DNA of 64,000 bases from Phycisphaerales bacterium (GCA_016710275.1 JADJXS010000001.1:434001-498000); one strand, 5' to 3'. Shown: positions 47,979-57,383, counted from the first letter of the stretch. Program-made: numbers and translations. Notes: a model not told the origin generated them from the letters alone.

Positions 47979-49093
47979 GGCGTGGCTTGCCCCGCGCCGG
48001 CTTCATCCTTCGCCGTCGCCCCGGCATCCGAGTCCGTTTCATCCGGCGAATCGGCGGGTTCAGCGGCATCCGCGGCGGCGGCGGGCGCATCGCCCTGCGG
48101 CAGCAGGTCCGGCTTGAAGTTGTTGTAGCGCAGGAAGTCCTGCTCGGCCTTGAGATTCGGCCCGCTGCTGCGCCATGCGGCGATGTAGAAGGCCCGCAGC
48201 ATGTCGGCGGCGGAGCACAGTTGCCCGGTCAGCAGCTCGCGGCCGGCGGGGCCGGTCAATTCGCCGGCCTTCTCCATGCGGTAGAGCGGGATGACCTTCG
48301 TGTGCGACTCGCGCAGATACTCGATGGCGTCCGGCCACGGGTCGCGCGGGTTGACCCGCGCTCGCGGCCGGAACAGCGGCTTGAGATCGGCGTAGGTCAG
48401 CTTTTGATGCTCGATGCAGCCTCCGTCGATGTAGGCGTGAAAGGTCTTTGCGGTGGTGTAGCCATCGGGATTCGGGCCGTCCCAGCCGTTGAAATGGCGG
48501 GTGGTGTGCAGCGGCTGGGCCAGGTCGCCGATCACGTGGCTGAGCATGCCCATGTGATAGATGACGTTGGAGCGCGCTTGCGCCTGTTGATGACGGCGCT
48601 GCGGATCGTCGAGCTTGTCCAGGATTCGCCAGGTCTGCAGGGCGGATTGCAGCTTCACCCAGTGCTCGATAATCGAATAGGGTGCTGCGCCGGGCCATTC
48701 CTTGCTGCGGTCGGGGTCTTTCGCCGGATCGTAGGGGTCGATCGCCTCGGGATGCTCGTGCTTGGCGATGATCAGCGCCCGCAGGTACTCGTTGCGCAGC
48801 CGCGGCAGCGAGTCGAGCGTCAGGCCGAACTGCTCCAGCAGCTCAACGTCGAGGTAGTGATCCTGATTGTTCTCGTGGCCCATGACCGGGTGCCGCGTGC
48901 CGCGCCAACGATCCGCCTCGTTCGACTGGTAGGCAATCCGGTGGCGCGTCTCGGCCTCGCGCAGAAATGCCGGCATGTCGCCCGGCAGCGAGTCCAGCGC
49001 CAGGTAGGTGATCATCCGGTGCCCGTGGGCGTCCCACGCGACGGCCGTCGATATCAGCGCCGCGGCGGCAACGGCCGCCAATCCGCGATTCAT
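47975..49093 (-). CDS. S1/P1-nuclease-like zinc phosphoesterase
   Basis: 372 aa from the ATG at 49093. A signal peptide (LAAVAAAALISTAVA) precedes WDAHGHRM; in S1/P1 nucleases the mature N-terminal Trp and the nearby His are zinc ligands, and this arrangement is seen here. Further ligand motifs: HYLDVELLEQ near 80, and MGMLSHVIGDLAQPLHTTRH near 180 with His and Asp. The C-terminal 40 residues are Ala/Asp-rich. Likely a periplasmic or secreted phosphoesterase or nuclease; activity not established. It is coupled to the TPR membrane protein by a 4-bp overlap. Confidence 0.85.
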   Translation of the reverse strand: MNRGLAAVAAAALISTAVAWDAHGHRMITYLALDSLPGDMPAFLREAETRHRIAYQSNEADRWRGTRHPVMGHENNQDHYLDVELLEQFGLTLDSLPRLRNEYLRALIIAKHEHPEAIDPYDPAKDPDRSKEWPGAAPYSIIEHWVKLQSALQTWRILDKLDDPQRRHQQAQARSNVIYHMGMLSHVIGDLAQPLHTTRHFNGWDGPNPDGYTTAKTFHAYIDGGCIEHQKLTYADLKPLFRPRARVNPRDPWPDAIEYLRESHTKVIPLYRMEKAGELTGPAGRELLTGQLCSAADMLRAFYIAAWRSSGPNLKAEQDFLRYNNFKPDLLPQGDAPAAAADAAEPADSPDETDSDAGATAKDEAGAGQATP

Positions 49094-49249
49094 CAGCCTG
49101 CCTCCTGCGTACGCGATCCCGGTTCTGCCGGGCCAAGCGCCGGAGCATACCCGCGCCCGGCGCTCGGCGCAACAGAAACGCCGAGCAGCGCTCGATGTGG
49201 CCACTGTTCGGGCGACCGACCGCCGGTCCGGAAGACAGACCGCCGCCGC

Positions 49250-50452
49250 TCACAGCGGCAGATTCACCGGCCGATCGGCGGCCAGCCGATCCAGCGCCGC
49301 GGCCTCGACGCTCAGACCCAGCCCGAACCCCGCCGGCGCCGACCGCAGCTGTCCGCCGATGGAAAATGTCAATGGGCGCCGAATCACGTCATCCCGCAGC
49401 AGAATCCGCCCGAATGCGCCCTCGAGGAATCGCACCTTCGGGCAGGCTTCGACGAATGCGGCCCCCGCCGCTGTCAGGATGCTCGTTTCGCCGACGAGGC
49501 AGCCGAGCTGCACGTCCAGCCCCGCCGCCAGCGTCGCCGCCGCGAGCTGCAATGACGGGAGCAGCCCGCCGTTCTTGGCGATGCGGATGTTCATCACCCG
49601 CGTTCCGCCGCCCTCGATGAGCCGGCGCAGGTCGGACATCGTGAGCAGCGACTCATCGGCGATCAGGTCCATGCGGGTCTCGGCGGCCAGCAGCGGCAGG
49701 AAGTCATCCTGCGCGTCGGGGAGCGGCTGCTCCAGTGCGCAGACGCCGTGCGCCTCGAGCACCGGCAGCGCCAGCCGCACCGCGGCCGCGTCCCAGCCGG
49801 AGTTGGCGTCGGCGCGCAGGGTCAATCGCCCCTTCTCCAGGCCGCGCCGCAGCTCGTGATGCGCCCGGCCGAGCTGCTCTTCCCACCCGTCGACCGCCAC
49901 CTTGATCTTGAAATCGCGCAATCCCGCCCAGCGCTGCAGGCGCAGCATCCAGCGCAGCTTCGTCGCGGATCGGCCGACGACGATGCCCGAATAGCGGGCC
50001 GTGCCCAGGCTTCCGGGCGAGCCGAAGCCGGGCAGCCCCAGCCAGCCGGCCGCATCGACCGCCCGCCGTCGGAAGGCCTGACCCGCCAGGTCCAGCAGCG
50101 CCAACTCGACCGCGGCGCGCGCCCCGTTGATGACGCGGCCGGAATGTTCAAAGGGCAGTGACTCGATGAACTCGAGCGCTTCGGGGAAGCTCGTGGGGCG
50201 GAATTCGAGCAGCCGCGGCAGGAAGACGCTGCGGATGTCGTCCAGCGCCGAGCCGATGGTCTCCCCCGTGACGTAGACGCGCACCAGCGTTTCGCCGAAT
50301 CCGGCCAATTGGGCATAGGGGGCGGCGGCCTGAATCTCGACGATCAGCGGATCGGCGGCGGAGCGGGCCGCGGCCGCATGCTCGAAGCGCAGCCGCATGG
50401 GGATGTCCAGCGGGCGCAGCGTGACCTGCCGAATTCGCAGCGGAGCGGCCAT
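49250..50452 (-). CDS. Enolase-superfamily enzyme (MLE/dipeptide epimerase-like)
   Basis: 400 aa from the ATG at 50452. The MLE subgroup catalytic set is visible: KxK in LRDFKIKVAVDGW near 170, metal ligands D in LRADANSGWD, E in CALEQPLPDA and D in LIADESLLT, and the second catalytic Lys in IRIAKNGGL near 292. The N-terminal capping domain begins LRIRQVTLRPLDIPM. Reactions in this subgroup include muconate cycloisomerisation, o-succinylbenzoate synthesis and dipeptide epimerisation. The sequence does not settle which, and there is no menaquinone or peptide-transport context nearby. Confidence 0.85.
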   Translation of the reverse strand: MAAPLRIRQVTLRPLDIPMRLRFEHAAAARSAADPLIVEIQAAAPYAQLAGFGETLVRVYVTGETIGSALDDIRSVFLPRLLEFRPTSFPEALEFIESLPFEHSGRVINGARAAVELALLDLAGQAFRRRAVDAAGWLGLPGFGSPGSLGTARYSGIVVGRSATKLRWMLRLQRWAGLRDFKIKVAVDGWEEQLGRAHHELRRGLEKGRLTLRADANSGWDAAAVRLALPVLEAHGVCALEQPLPDAQDDFLPLLAAETRMDLIADESLLTMSDLRRLIEGGGTRVMNIRIAKNGGLLPSLQLAAATLAAGLDVQLGCLVGETSILTAAGAAFVEACPKVRFLEGAFGRILLRDDVIRRPLTFSIGGQLRSAPAGFGLGLSVEAAALDRLAADRPVNLPL

Positions 50453-50599
50453 GGGGTCAATCGACGCCTCCGGCCGCGCCGGCCGCCGATCGGGCGGACC
50501 TCGGCGCTGCCTGATTCCACGGAACACGCTGCCCCGGACCCCGCGAGGCCGCCGCCACCAGCGCCCCCTTCAAGACGCGCGAACGCGAGCTCGCGCGCG

Positions 50600-51505
50600 T
50601 CATTCCGTCTGCGCCGGCAACTCGACGGCCGATCGCTCGGCCGGGATCGGCCAGATGTCCGTGCGCTGCAGCGCGGCCTGCCCGGCGTCGGAGAACAGGT
50701 ACGAAACGGCGGTTTCGACGGCTGCCGGCGCCGGTTCGCGCCAATAGACGTAGATCACCTTCGCCAGGCCGTAGCGGTCCTGCTCGATTGCCTCGATCGA
50801 GGGAAACACCGGCTCGCCGCGGCGCTCCATTCGAAGGCCGAGGTAGCGGACGCCGTCGCCATCCAGACCGACGCCGGCGAAGCCCAATGCCAGCGGGTCG
50901 TCGCGGACGCGTTGAATCACCGCGGCGTCGCTATCCAGGGCGATCCACGTCGGATCGGAAAACCAGACGCCCGCCTGCCGCGCCAGCAGCACGCCGCCGC
51001 GGGTTCCCTTGCCCGGCCCCAGCAGCGTGATTGCGCCGGCATCGCCGCCCAGTTCGCTCCAGTCCAGGATTCGGCGCTTGAACAGCAGCTCGATGTGGCC
51101 GGCGAAGATGCTGTCGATGCGGTTGGCTTCGTTGACGTAGAGGGCGTAGCCGTAGAAGCCGATGCGCCGCCCGACCGGCGGGTTGGCGCCGAATTGCTCC
51201 AGCTCGGAGGCGACCAGCGGTCGATCGGTGCAGGCGATGTCGCAATCGCCGCGCGCCAGCGCCCGAAACCCGTGCTGCGAGAGATAGACCGGCTCGGCGC
51301 GGGTGACGTGGAAGGCCGGCTCGCGACTGCGCTCCAGCCAGCCCTGCACGAATTCGAGGGGGATCTGTGCACCGCCCAGGCGCAGCGAACGCGTCTGGGT
51401 TGCGCTTCCGCCGCAGCCGGTGCACGAGAGCAGCAACGCCGCGCTGAAAGCGAGGGTGGACGCCCGTGCTCGGGCGGTGAATCGTCTGGGGTGAAACAGC
51501 GGCAA
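50600..51505 (-). CDS. PstS-like substrate-binding lipoprotein
   Basis: 301 aa from a TTG at 51505 with GGAGG 4 nt upstream. The signal ends in ALLLSCTGC, a lipobox-like site, so it is probably anchored outside the inner membrane. The domain resembles PBP-like (PstS-type) proteins: LRLGGAQIPLEFVQGWL, GDCDIACTDRPLVASELEQF, IDSIFAGHIELLFKRRILDW, and ITLLGPGKGTRGGVLLARQ. No pst transport genes lie nearby, so the ligand (phosphate or another anion) is unknown. It is divergent from asnS with about 226 bp between the starts. Confidence 0.75.
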   Translation of the reverse strand: MPLFHPRRFTARARASTLAFSAALLLSCTGCGGSATQTRSLRLGGAQIPLEFVQGWLERSREPAFHVTRAEPVYLSQHGFRALARGDCDIACTDRPLVASELEQFGANPPVGRRIGFYGYALYVNEANRIDSIFAGHIELLFKRRILDWSELGGDAGAITLLGPGKGTRGGVLLARQAGVWFSDPTWIALDSDAAVIQRVRDDPLALGFAGVGLDGDGVRYLGLRMERRGEPVFPSIEAIEQDRYGLAKVIYVYWREPAPAAVETAVSYLFSDAGQAALQRTDIWPIPAERSAVELPAQTE

Positions 51506-51731
51506 CGGACCTCCGTCGGGTGGAGTGGACAAGCTGTTCGGTGGCCCGGTCGGGCGGCACTGACAAGCGGAAATCGGCTTGTCCGCGCCGGATCCCGACG
51601 CCCGGCCGCGGGCCGTTCGATTCCCGCTCTCGCGGCGGATACACTGCCGCGCTTTGAGCGCCGGCGGCCGGGAGAGCGTACCCGCGGGGCGGGATCGCCT
51701 CAACCGCGCCGCGGCGATGCGGAGGTGCGGC

Positions 51732-53171
51732 GTGAAGTGGATGCGGGTGGCGGATGTGCTGGCGCGGCGCGGGATCGACGTGGGCGGCGCGGTATGCGTA
51801 AAGGGCTGGGTGCGCAGCAATCGTGAGAGCAAGGCCGACGGCGGCCTGTGCTTCGTCACGGTCTCCGACGGCAGTTGCTTTGATCCGGTGCAGGCGGTGG
51901 TGCGCTCCGACGCGGCAGGGTTCGCCGAGGTGCAGCGGCTGACGACCGGCTGCGCCGTTGAGGTTGACGGCACGCTGGTCGAGAGCCAGGGCAAGGGGCA
52001 GGCGGTCGAGATCGTTGCGACGGCGGTGCGGGTGATCGGCTGGGTCGATGATCCGGAGACGTACCCGGTCAGCAACAAGCGGCATACGTTCGAGTATCTG
52101 CGCGAGGTGGCGCATCTGCGCGTGCGGACGAACACGTTCGGGGCGGTGGCGCGGGTGCGGCACTGCCTCTCGTTTGCGATTCACCGCTTCTTTCACGAGC
52201 GCGGGTTCTATTACGTTCACACGCCGATCATCACGGCGTCCGATTGCGAGGGGGCGGGGCAGATGTTCCGCGTCAGCACGCTGGACCTGCTGAAGCCGCC
52301 GACGCGCAGCGGCCCGGACGGCGGGCGCGAGGTGGATTTTTCGCAGGACTTCTTCGGCAAGGAAGCGCACCTGACGGTCAGCGGGCAGTTGAACGTGGAG
52401 ACGTATTGCGCGGCGCTGTCGCGGGTCTACACCTTCGGCCCGACCTTCCGCGCGGAGAACAGCAACACCAGCCGGCACCTGGCCGAATTCTGGATGATCG
52501 AGCCGGAGATCGCCTTTGCCGACCTGCACGCCGACGCCGATCTCGCGGAGGAATTCATCCGCTACCTGATCGAGGCGGTGCTGAGTGAGCGGGCGGATGA
52601 CATGCGCTTCTTCGAGGAGCGGATCGAAAAGGGGTTGATCGCGCGGCTGCGGCACGTGCAGGAGACGCCCTTCCGGCGGCTGCCCTACACGGAGGCGGTG
52701 GAGATTCTGGAGCGCGCCGCAGCGAAGGGGGTGAAGTTTGAGTATCCGATTTCGTGGGGGACCGATCTGCAGAGCGAGCATGAGCGCTACCTGACCGAGG
52801 AGCACTTCAAGCAGCCGGTGGTGCTGATGCACTACCCGAAGGCGATCAAGGCGTTCTACATGCGGCTGGATGACGGCTGCCCGGCCGGGCGCGAGACGGT
52901 GTCGGCGATGGATGTGCTGGTGCCGCGGATCGGGGAGATCATCGGCGGGAGCCAGCGCGAGGAGCGGCTGGACCGGCTGGATCAGCGGCTCGACGAGATG
53001 AAGCTGCCGAAGGCGGAGTATGGCTGGTATCGCGATCTGCGGCGGTATGGGACGGTGCCGCATGCGGGCTTCGGGCTGGGGTTTGAGCGGCTGATGCTGT
53101 TCGTGACCGGGATGCAGAACATCCGCGATGTAATTCCGTTTCCGCGGGCGCCGCGCCAGGCGGATTATTGA
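51732..53171 (+). CDS. asnS: Asparaginyl-tRNA synthetase
   Basis: 479 aa from the GTG at 51732. GGAGG at 51722-51726 with 5 nt spacing decides this start over the ATG at 51717, which lies upstream of that site. A class IIb enzyme: an N-terminal OB fold for the anticodon (VCVKGWVRSNRESKADGGLC), then motif 1 region (FFHERGFYYVHTPIITASDC), the asparagine-type EGAGQMFRV, motif 2 (FGPTFRAENSNTSRHLAEFW) and motif 3 (HAGFGLGFERLMLFVTGMQN). It charges tRNA-Asn directly. The length is normal (about 460 aa). Confidence 0.96.
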   Translation: MKWMRVADVLARRGIDVGGAVCVKGWVRSNRESKADGGLCFVTVSDGSCFDPVQAVVRSDAAGFAEVQRLTTGCAVEVDGTLVESQGKGQAVEIVATAVRVIGWVDDPETYPVSNKRHTFEYLREVAHLRVRTNTFGAVARVRHCLSFAIHRFFHERGFYYVHTPIITASDCEGAGQMFRVSTLDLLKPPTRSGPDGGREVDFSQDFFGKEAHLTVSGQLNVETYCAALSRVYTFGPTFRAENSNTSRHLAEFWMIEPEIAFADLHADADLAEEFIRYLIEAVLSERADDMRFFEERIEKGLIARLRHVQETPFRRLPYTEAVEILERAAAKGVKFEYPISWGTDLQSEHERYLTEEHFKQPVVLMHYPKAIKAFYMRLDDGCPAGRETVSAMDVLVPRIGEIIGGSQREERLDRLDQRLDEMKLPKAEYGWYRDLRRYGTVPHAGFGLGFERLMLFVTGMQNIRDVIPFPRAPRQADY

Positions 53172-53191
53172 CGCGCGTGCGTTGGGTGCCA

Positions 53192-53605
53192 CCTATATGA
53201 AGGCGAATGTCAACAGACTTTCCCCGCGGACGCACCAAAATCGTGACCTTCGCAGGGGCGCCCCATGATTCGGCCAAGCACTGCCGACGCGATCCGCGCC
53301 GACGGCTGCGACTGCCTCCATCATTCCCTCGCGTCACTCGTCCAAACCACACAAGCCGCATTGTCCTTGGCAGCCATCCTGCTTCATCACGCAAACCGTG
53401 GCGGTCAAAATAACGCCGCCCAGGCACCTATTCGGGACTCTCAAATGAGGTCCATCAGGATGGTCGAGCGTGGCAAACGTACTGCGGGTTCATTCATGTC
53501 GCGAGAACTGCGGATCGCCTGCGATCCCGTTCAATGGCACCCTCGGAACTCCGCACGCACGCAAAAGCCGACAACGCCGCTCGCTTGCGACGAGCCGCGA
53601 ATCGT
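53192..53605 (-). ncRNA. Candidate bridge/seeker RNA region of type 2 IS110 element
   Basis: About 414 bp between the transposase stop and the element right end, with no plausible gene. Read on the element strand it contains GGGTGCCAT (plus-strand 53534-53542 as ATGGCACCC), complementary to 9 nt of the insertion site in the same orientation as the type 1 match. This explains the gap between asnS and the transposase. RNA ends and structure are not determined. Confidence 0.4.
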
Positions 53606-54679
53606 TCAGGAAACCGTCACCGGCTCCAACAGCCGCGCGATCCGATCGCAACGGTACTCGCCGCCGCTTTTCCACATGCCCCACAACACCGCCGTCTGCA
53701 GCCGAGCCACATTGCGGCGTGCCATGCGAGCCGTCAATCCATTCTTCACCCACCTCTCATGCAGACGCGAAAACTCGCCGTCGCCGCCGACGGCGTTCAT
53801 CGCCGCGCCCAGCACGGCACTTTTCAGCACACGATTCACCTGGTTCGGAACATGCAACGTCACCGATCCGCCGCTGCCGCGCCGGCACAGCCCGATGCCG
53901 ACATACTTCCACACCGCGGCCTTGCTGCGAAATCGCCAGGGCGTGTCCAGAAACGCGAAAAACGTCGCGGCGCGGATCGGGCCATAACCCGGCAGCGACT
54001 GAAAACGCGCGATCTCGGGATAGGCTTTCGACAGTTTGAGCACGCCGCGGCGCAGCACCATCGCCTGCGTCACGGCCGCCTGATAGCCGTCAAGCAGCGT
54101 CTGGAAGTCGTCGCGCACCGCCTTGCGTTTGGGCAGTTGCTTGAACACGGCGGCGGTGTCTTCGGCAAAGTCGCTCTCGCGGATCATCACGCCGTAGAGC
54201 CGCGCCTGGGCGATCACGCGATTGGCTTGGCGGACGCGGTTGCGGATACGGTCGTGATAGAGCGCGATGCGCCGTTTGAAAATGACGCGCTCGAAGCTCT
54301 CGGGGTGGTGCACGAACTTGAGGAATCCGCCGCGCGCGAGCTGGGCCAGTTTGAGCGCGTCGATGGGGTCGTCTTTTTCGTCGTCCTTGGCGACGAGAGC
54401 GTTGCGGCGTGGGTCGCAGATGCGCACGCATTCGCCGCACTCGGTGAGGCCGCGCATGAGCCAGTCGGCGAGCGATCCTTCTTCGATGATGACGGTTCGG
54501 GGCTTTTTGACTTTTTGGAGAGCGGCGAGCACATCGGGGATGGTGGTGTTGCAGCGTTGAGAGGCGATCCGTTTGCCGGCGGGCGAGACGGCGGCGAGTT
54601 CGGTGAACTTGCAGTGAACGTCGAGCGCGACGATTCGCTGGTTGGGTTCGATAGCTGGCTGCGTTGGATTAGAATGCAT
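53606..54679 (-). CDS. IS110-family transposase, type 2 (intact)
   Basis: 357 aa from the ATG at 54679. The N-terminal RuvC-like DEDD domain has Asp in QRIVALDVHCKFTELAAV, Glu in RTVIIEEGSLADWL and acidic residues in KDDEKDDPIDALKLAQLA. A helical middle is followed by the Transposase_20-like C-terminal part (FQSLPGYGPIRAATFFAFL, AVWKYVGIGLCRRGSGG), with the catalytic Ser region near the end. It is the only uninterrupted IS110-family transposase in the window and has little sequence in common with the type 1 copies. It acts with a guide RNA in known relatives. Confidence 0.92.
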   Translation of the reverse strand: MHSNPTQPAIEPNQRIVALDVHCKFTELAAVSPAGKRIASQRCNTTIPDVLAALQKVKKPRTVIIEEGSLADWLMRGLTECGECVRICDPRRNALVAKDDEKDDPIDALKLAQLARGGFLKFVHHPESFERVIFKRRIALYHDRIRNRVRQANRVIAQARLYGVMIRESDFAEDTAAVFKQLPKRKAVRDDFQTLLDGYQAAVTQAMVLRRGVLKLSKAYPEIARFQSLPGYGPIRAATFFAFLDTPWRFRSKAAVWKYVGIGLCRRGSGGSVTLHVPNQVNRVLKSAVLGAAMNAVGGDGEFSRLHERWVKNGLTARMARRNVARLQTAVLWGMWKSGGEYRCDRIARLLEPVTVS

Positions 54680-54756
54680 GAAGGGCTCCTTGTGCGGGTA
54701 GTTCCTTATGGCGTCAGACTGAACGCCCCGCAAGGTGCCCCGCTTCATACATCTTC

Positions 54757-54926
54757 ATGCCGCGTGTCGGGTGGCATGCTTTCGCTGTACTCAGCGTAAG
54801 CATGTCGTCGCCCGCCCGACGTTGGGTGCCATGCCGCGTGTCGGGTGGCATGCTTTCGCTGTACTCAGCGTAAGCATGTCGTCGCCCGCAGGGCGCACGA
54901 TCGTTGCCAGGGCCTTCAGGCCCTGG
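54757..54926 (+). repeat. Tandem R1 block (74-bp period) plus R5
   Basis: A 74-bp unit (ATGCCGCGTGTCGGGTGGCA start, containing R1) occurs at 54757-54830 and again, truncated, at 54831-54889. R1 cores are at 54774-54804 and 54848-54878. R5 is at 54898-54926 (GATCGTTGCCAGGGCCTTCA). The type 2 IS110 element abuts the left edge. Confidence 0.88.
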
Positions 54927-54973
54927 ATTCCAGCCCGCACCTCACCCTGTTCCTTCGCTCTTCACCCGCCCCC

Positions 54974-55558
54974 TCACACCTCCTCCTCCGGCCACAATTC
55001 CCGAATCAACCACGCCCGCACAAACCGCCACGCCCGCGACGCCGTCGCCCGCGAAATCCCCAGCACTTCCGCCGCCTCGTCCTCCTCCAGCCCGCCGAAG
55101 AACCGCAGCTCGACCAGCCGCGCATGCGACTCGTTCAGCGCCGCCAGCCGCGTCAGCGCCTCCTCCAGCGCCAGCAGGTCCAAGGGCCGCTGAGGATCGT
55201 CCAGCGCGATCCCGTCCAGCGTCAGCCGCTGCCACGAACCATCTCCGCCGCGCTTCTCGCGCCCGCGCGCCCGGGCATGATCCACCAGGATCTGACGCAT
55301 CACCCGCGCCGCCAGCGCGAAGAAATGCCCGCGATCCCGCGGCTGAACCTCCTCCCCGCCGATCAGCTTGACATACGCCTCATGCACCAGCGCCGTCGGC
55401 TGAAGCGTGTGATCGCTGCGCTGATGGCGAAAATAGGAGCCGGCAATTCCGCGAAGCTGCTCGTAGACAATCTCAAAAAGGTGCCCCGCCGCGCTGCCGT
55501 CGCCGGCCGCAACAGCCCCCAGAATCTGCGTCACATGATTGGGCGTTGAATCCTGCAA
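54974..55558 (-). CDS. ECF-type RNA polymerase sigma factor (TIGR02999-like)
   Basis: 194 aa from a TTG at 55558 with GAGGG about 8 nt upstream. Sigma-2: AGDGSAAGHLFEIVYEQLRG, then QPTALVHEAYVKLIGGE, the hallmark of this planctomycete/acidobacterial ECF group, and GHFFALAARVMRQILVDHAR. Sigma-4 near 130-190: SHARLVELRFFGGLEEDEAA and LGISRATASRAWRFVRAWL. In this group the gene usually precedes a Ser/Thr kinase; here none is adjacent, and IS110 copy B lies only 60 bp upstream of the start, where a promoter would be. Confidence 0.9.
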   Translation of the reverse strand: MQDSTPNHVTQILGAVAAGDGSAAGHLFEIVYEQLRGIAGSYFRHQRSDHTLQPTALVHEAYVKLIGGEEVQPRDRGHFFALAARVMRQILVDHARARGREKRGGDGSWQRLTLDGIALDDPQRPLDLLALEEALTRLAALNESHARLVELRFFGGLEEDEAAEVLGISRATASRAWRFVRAWLIRELWPEEEV

Positions 55559-55731
55559 TTGCGAACCCTCGCCGCGCGAGCATAGTCCGCGCCGCCGTTG
55601 GGCGTCAACGCAAATTGCCGGGTGAAACTATGAAGCGGAGGTCGGGCCGGCGGCTGCACGGTTCCTGAACTCGTGGTAAACCAGCGTTTCGTGTTTGAGT
55701 CGAATCGTTGGCTTCCACACAGGAGAAGACC

Positions 55732-56775
55732 GTGAAGAAGTTCGTCGGCGTCGACCTCCACAAGCAGCGTATCGTGGTCTGCGTTGTGAACCAAGCGCGG
55801 CAAGTGCTCACTTCGGCCCGTTTCACCAATGCCGAGTCGATCAAGCTGGCGGCCTGGTTGAAGGCGCTCGGCTCATTCGACCTGGTGCTCGAAGCGACCG
55901 CCAGCTACGAGTGGTTCGTGAAGCTGGTCGAGCCGCTGGCTGGGCGTGTGCTGCTCGCTCATCCGCGCAAGATGCGGATCATCGCCGAGAGCACGCGCAA
56001 GAGCGACAAGGTGGACGCCCGCGTGCTGGCGGAGTTCCTGGCGCTGGACATGATTCCGCCAGCGCACCGACCGACGCCGCGGCAGCGAGCGCACCGCAAG
56101 CTGGTGCGGCGGCGGGTGTACGTGCGGGCGCGGCAGACGTCGATCAAGAACCGCATCCGGCACGTGGCGGCCGAGTACAACGCGGACCGCAAGGAACTGT
56201 TCACGAGCGAGGGCCTGAAGTACCTGCGCGGGCTGAAGCTCGACCCCGTCGATCGCTGGCTCGTGCAGCGCCTGCTGCGCGAGTTGAAGTTATATCGCGA
56301 CGAAGCTGAAGGCTGTCGATCGGCGGCTGGCGGCCTTCGCCCGCACAGCGCCGGCCGCCGAAGCGGGCCACCGTGCGCTGCTGAATTCGATTCCGGCCGT
56401 CGGACCGGTGACGCGCGAGGCGTTCCTGGCGGAGGTCGCCGGGCCGGAGCGTTTCGGCTCGCAGAAGAAGCTGACCAGTTACGTCGGCCTGGCGCCCGGA
56501 CAGCGCGAGTCGGCCGGCAAGCGCCACGACCTGGGCATCACGCACAGCGGCTCGCCGATTCTGCGCGGGTGCTGCACCAGGCCGCCTGGCAACTGGTGCG
56601 GCGCTCGTCGCCCTGGCGACTGACCTTCGAGCGGCTGGCCCTGCGCCGCGGAAAGAAGAAGGCCATTACCGCCATCGCGCGGAGGCTGCTGTGTCTGATG
56701 CTGGCCGTCATCCGCAGCGGACGGCCGTACCAAGAACGGCCGCCGGCGACACCGGCGACTCCCTCGGCGGCCTGA
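55732..56775 (+). pseudogene. IS110-family transposase, frameshifted (copy B)
   Basis: GTG start at 55732 with AGGAG 6 nt upstream. This copy is in frame for about 195 residues, through LLRELKLYRDE. An indel near 56300-56305 (CGACGAAGCTGAAG against CGACGAGCTGAAG in copy A) then shifts about 85 residues; an indel near 56566 returns the tail to QAAWQLVRR. Conserved blocks are otherwise nearly identical to copies A and C. Confidence 0.85.
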
Positions 56776-56777
56776 GG

Positions 56778-57260
56778 ATCCAGCGCCGGCGAGTCAGCGG
56801 CGCAGCGTGCAACCGTCCACCATGGCAGCGAAACGCGTCTGCGTGCGTAAGCGCGGACGCACGGAACGAAACGAATGCGAAGCGCTGGTGTGGAGGAGCG
56901 GCGACGTGACGAACCGGCGGACGACCCCGCGGCATGGCAGGAGCGCGTTCCCAATCGCGCGCTCGGCAGGGTGAATGGCGGCGTCCGTCTTGTATTTTTT
57001 CATGAGACGTCCGCTCCGGCGGATGATCTCGAATAGATGCCTGAGCGTCACGCGTCACGCCGCCCCCGCTCGTCAACATCTCCGAGGGAGGCCCTCCCTC
57101 GGCCTCGGGCTCCGGGCCTGTGCGGAAGAGAGTCAGCCCCAACGTCGCGACGCCGGCTGAGATGGGACAGATCGACCGACGCCGACGGCGACGGGCCTGA
57201 CGGAAGAATCTTCCAAACAGAACCGCAGCCGCCCCTTGACACCGTTCGCTTCATAGATGC
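56778..57260 (+). ncRNA. Candidate bridge/seeker RNA region of type 1 IS110 element, copy B
   Basis: The full-length version of the 3' noncoding region. GGCATGGCA at 56931-56939 complements the target core. Further on are a T6-containing segment (GTATTTTTTCATGAG) that copy A lacks, the GAGGGAGGCCCTCCCTC stem-loop and a GCCGACGG motif near 57181. Conservation across three copies without a coding frame favours an RNA role. Confidence 0.45.
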
Positions 57261-57383
57261 CATGCCAACGAAAAGCACCCGACGACAAGCGCCAGACGCC
57301 GACCGTGGCGACCGAAGCCGTGTCTGAGACCACCTCTGAAACCAACACTGAACCCGCGTCTGAACCCGCGTCTGAAACCGCGA

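Larger units (their letters stand above)
53191..54756 (-). mobile_element. IS110-family (IS1111-like) element, type 2
   Basis: About 1566 bp, placed between GTTGGGTGCC (53181-53190) and ATGCCGCGTGTCGGG (from 54757). An empty copy of exactly this site, GTTGGGTGCCATGCCGCGTG, lies at 54821-54840. The ends carry related subterminal repeats (TATATGAAGGCG at 53194, CGCTTCATAC at 54741). Its transposase differs clearly from that of the type 1 elements, yet it uses the same target core. Confidence 0.88.
55619..57260 (+). mobile_element. IS110-family (IS1111-like) element, type 1, copy B
   Basis: About 1642 bp. The left flank reads CAAATTGC and the right flank CATGCCAACG; joining them gives TGC^CATGCC, the same core as the other insertions, here outside a full R2 repeat. 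The subterminal inverted repeats are CTATGAAGCG (55628-55637) and CGCTTCATAG (57247-57256). It retains the full 3' noncoding region. Confidence 0.88.

Noticed and set aside
57320..57382. Possible small gene in the degenerate tandem array (Ser/Glu/Thr-rich)
   Set aside because: Stops interrupt it on the plus strand, and no start or Shine-Dalgarno fits. More likely a decayed array after the IS110 right end.
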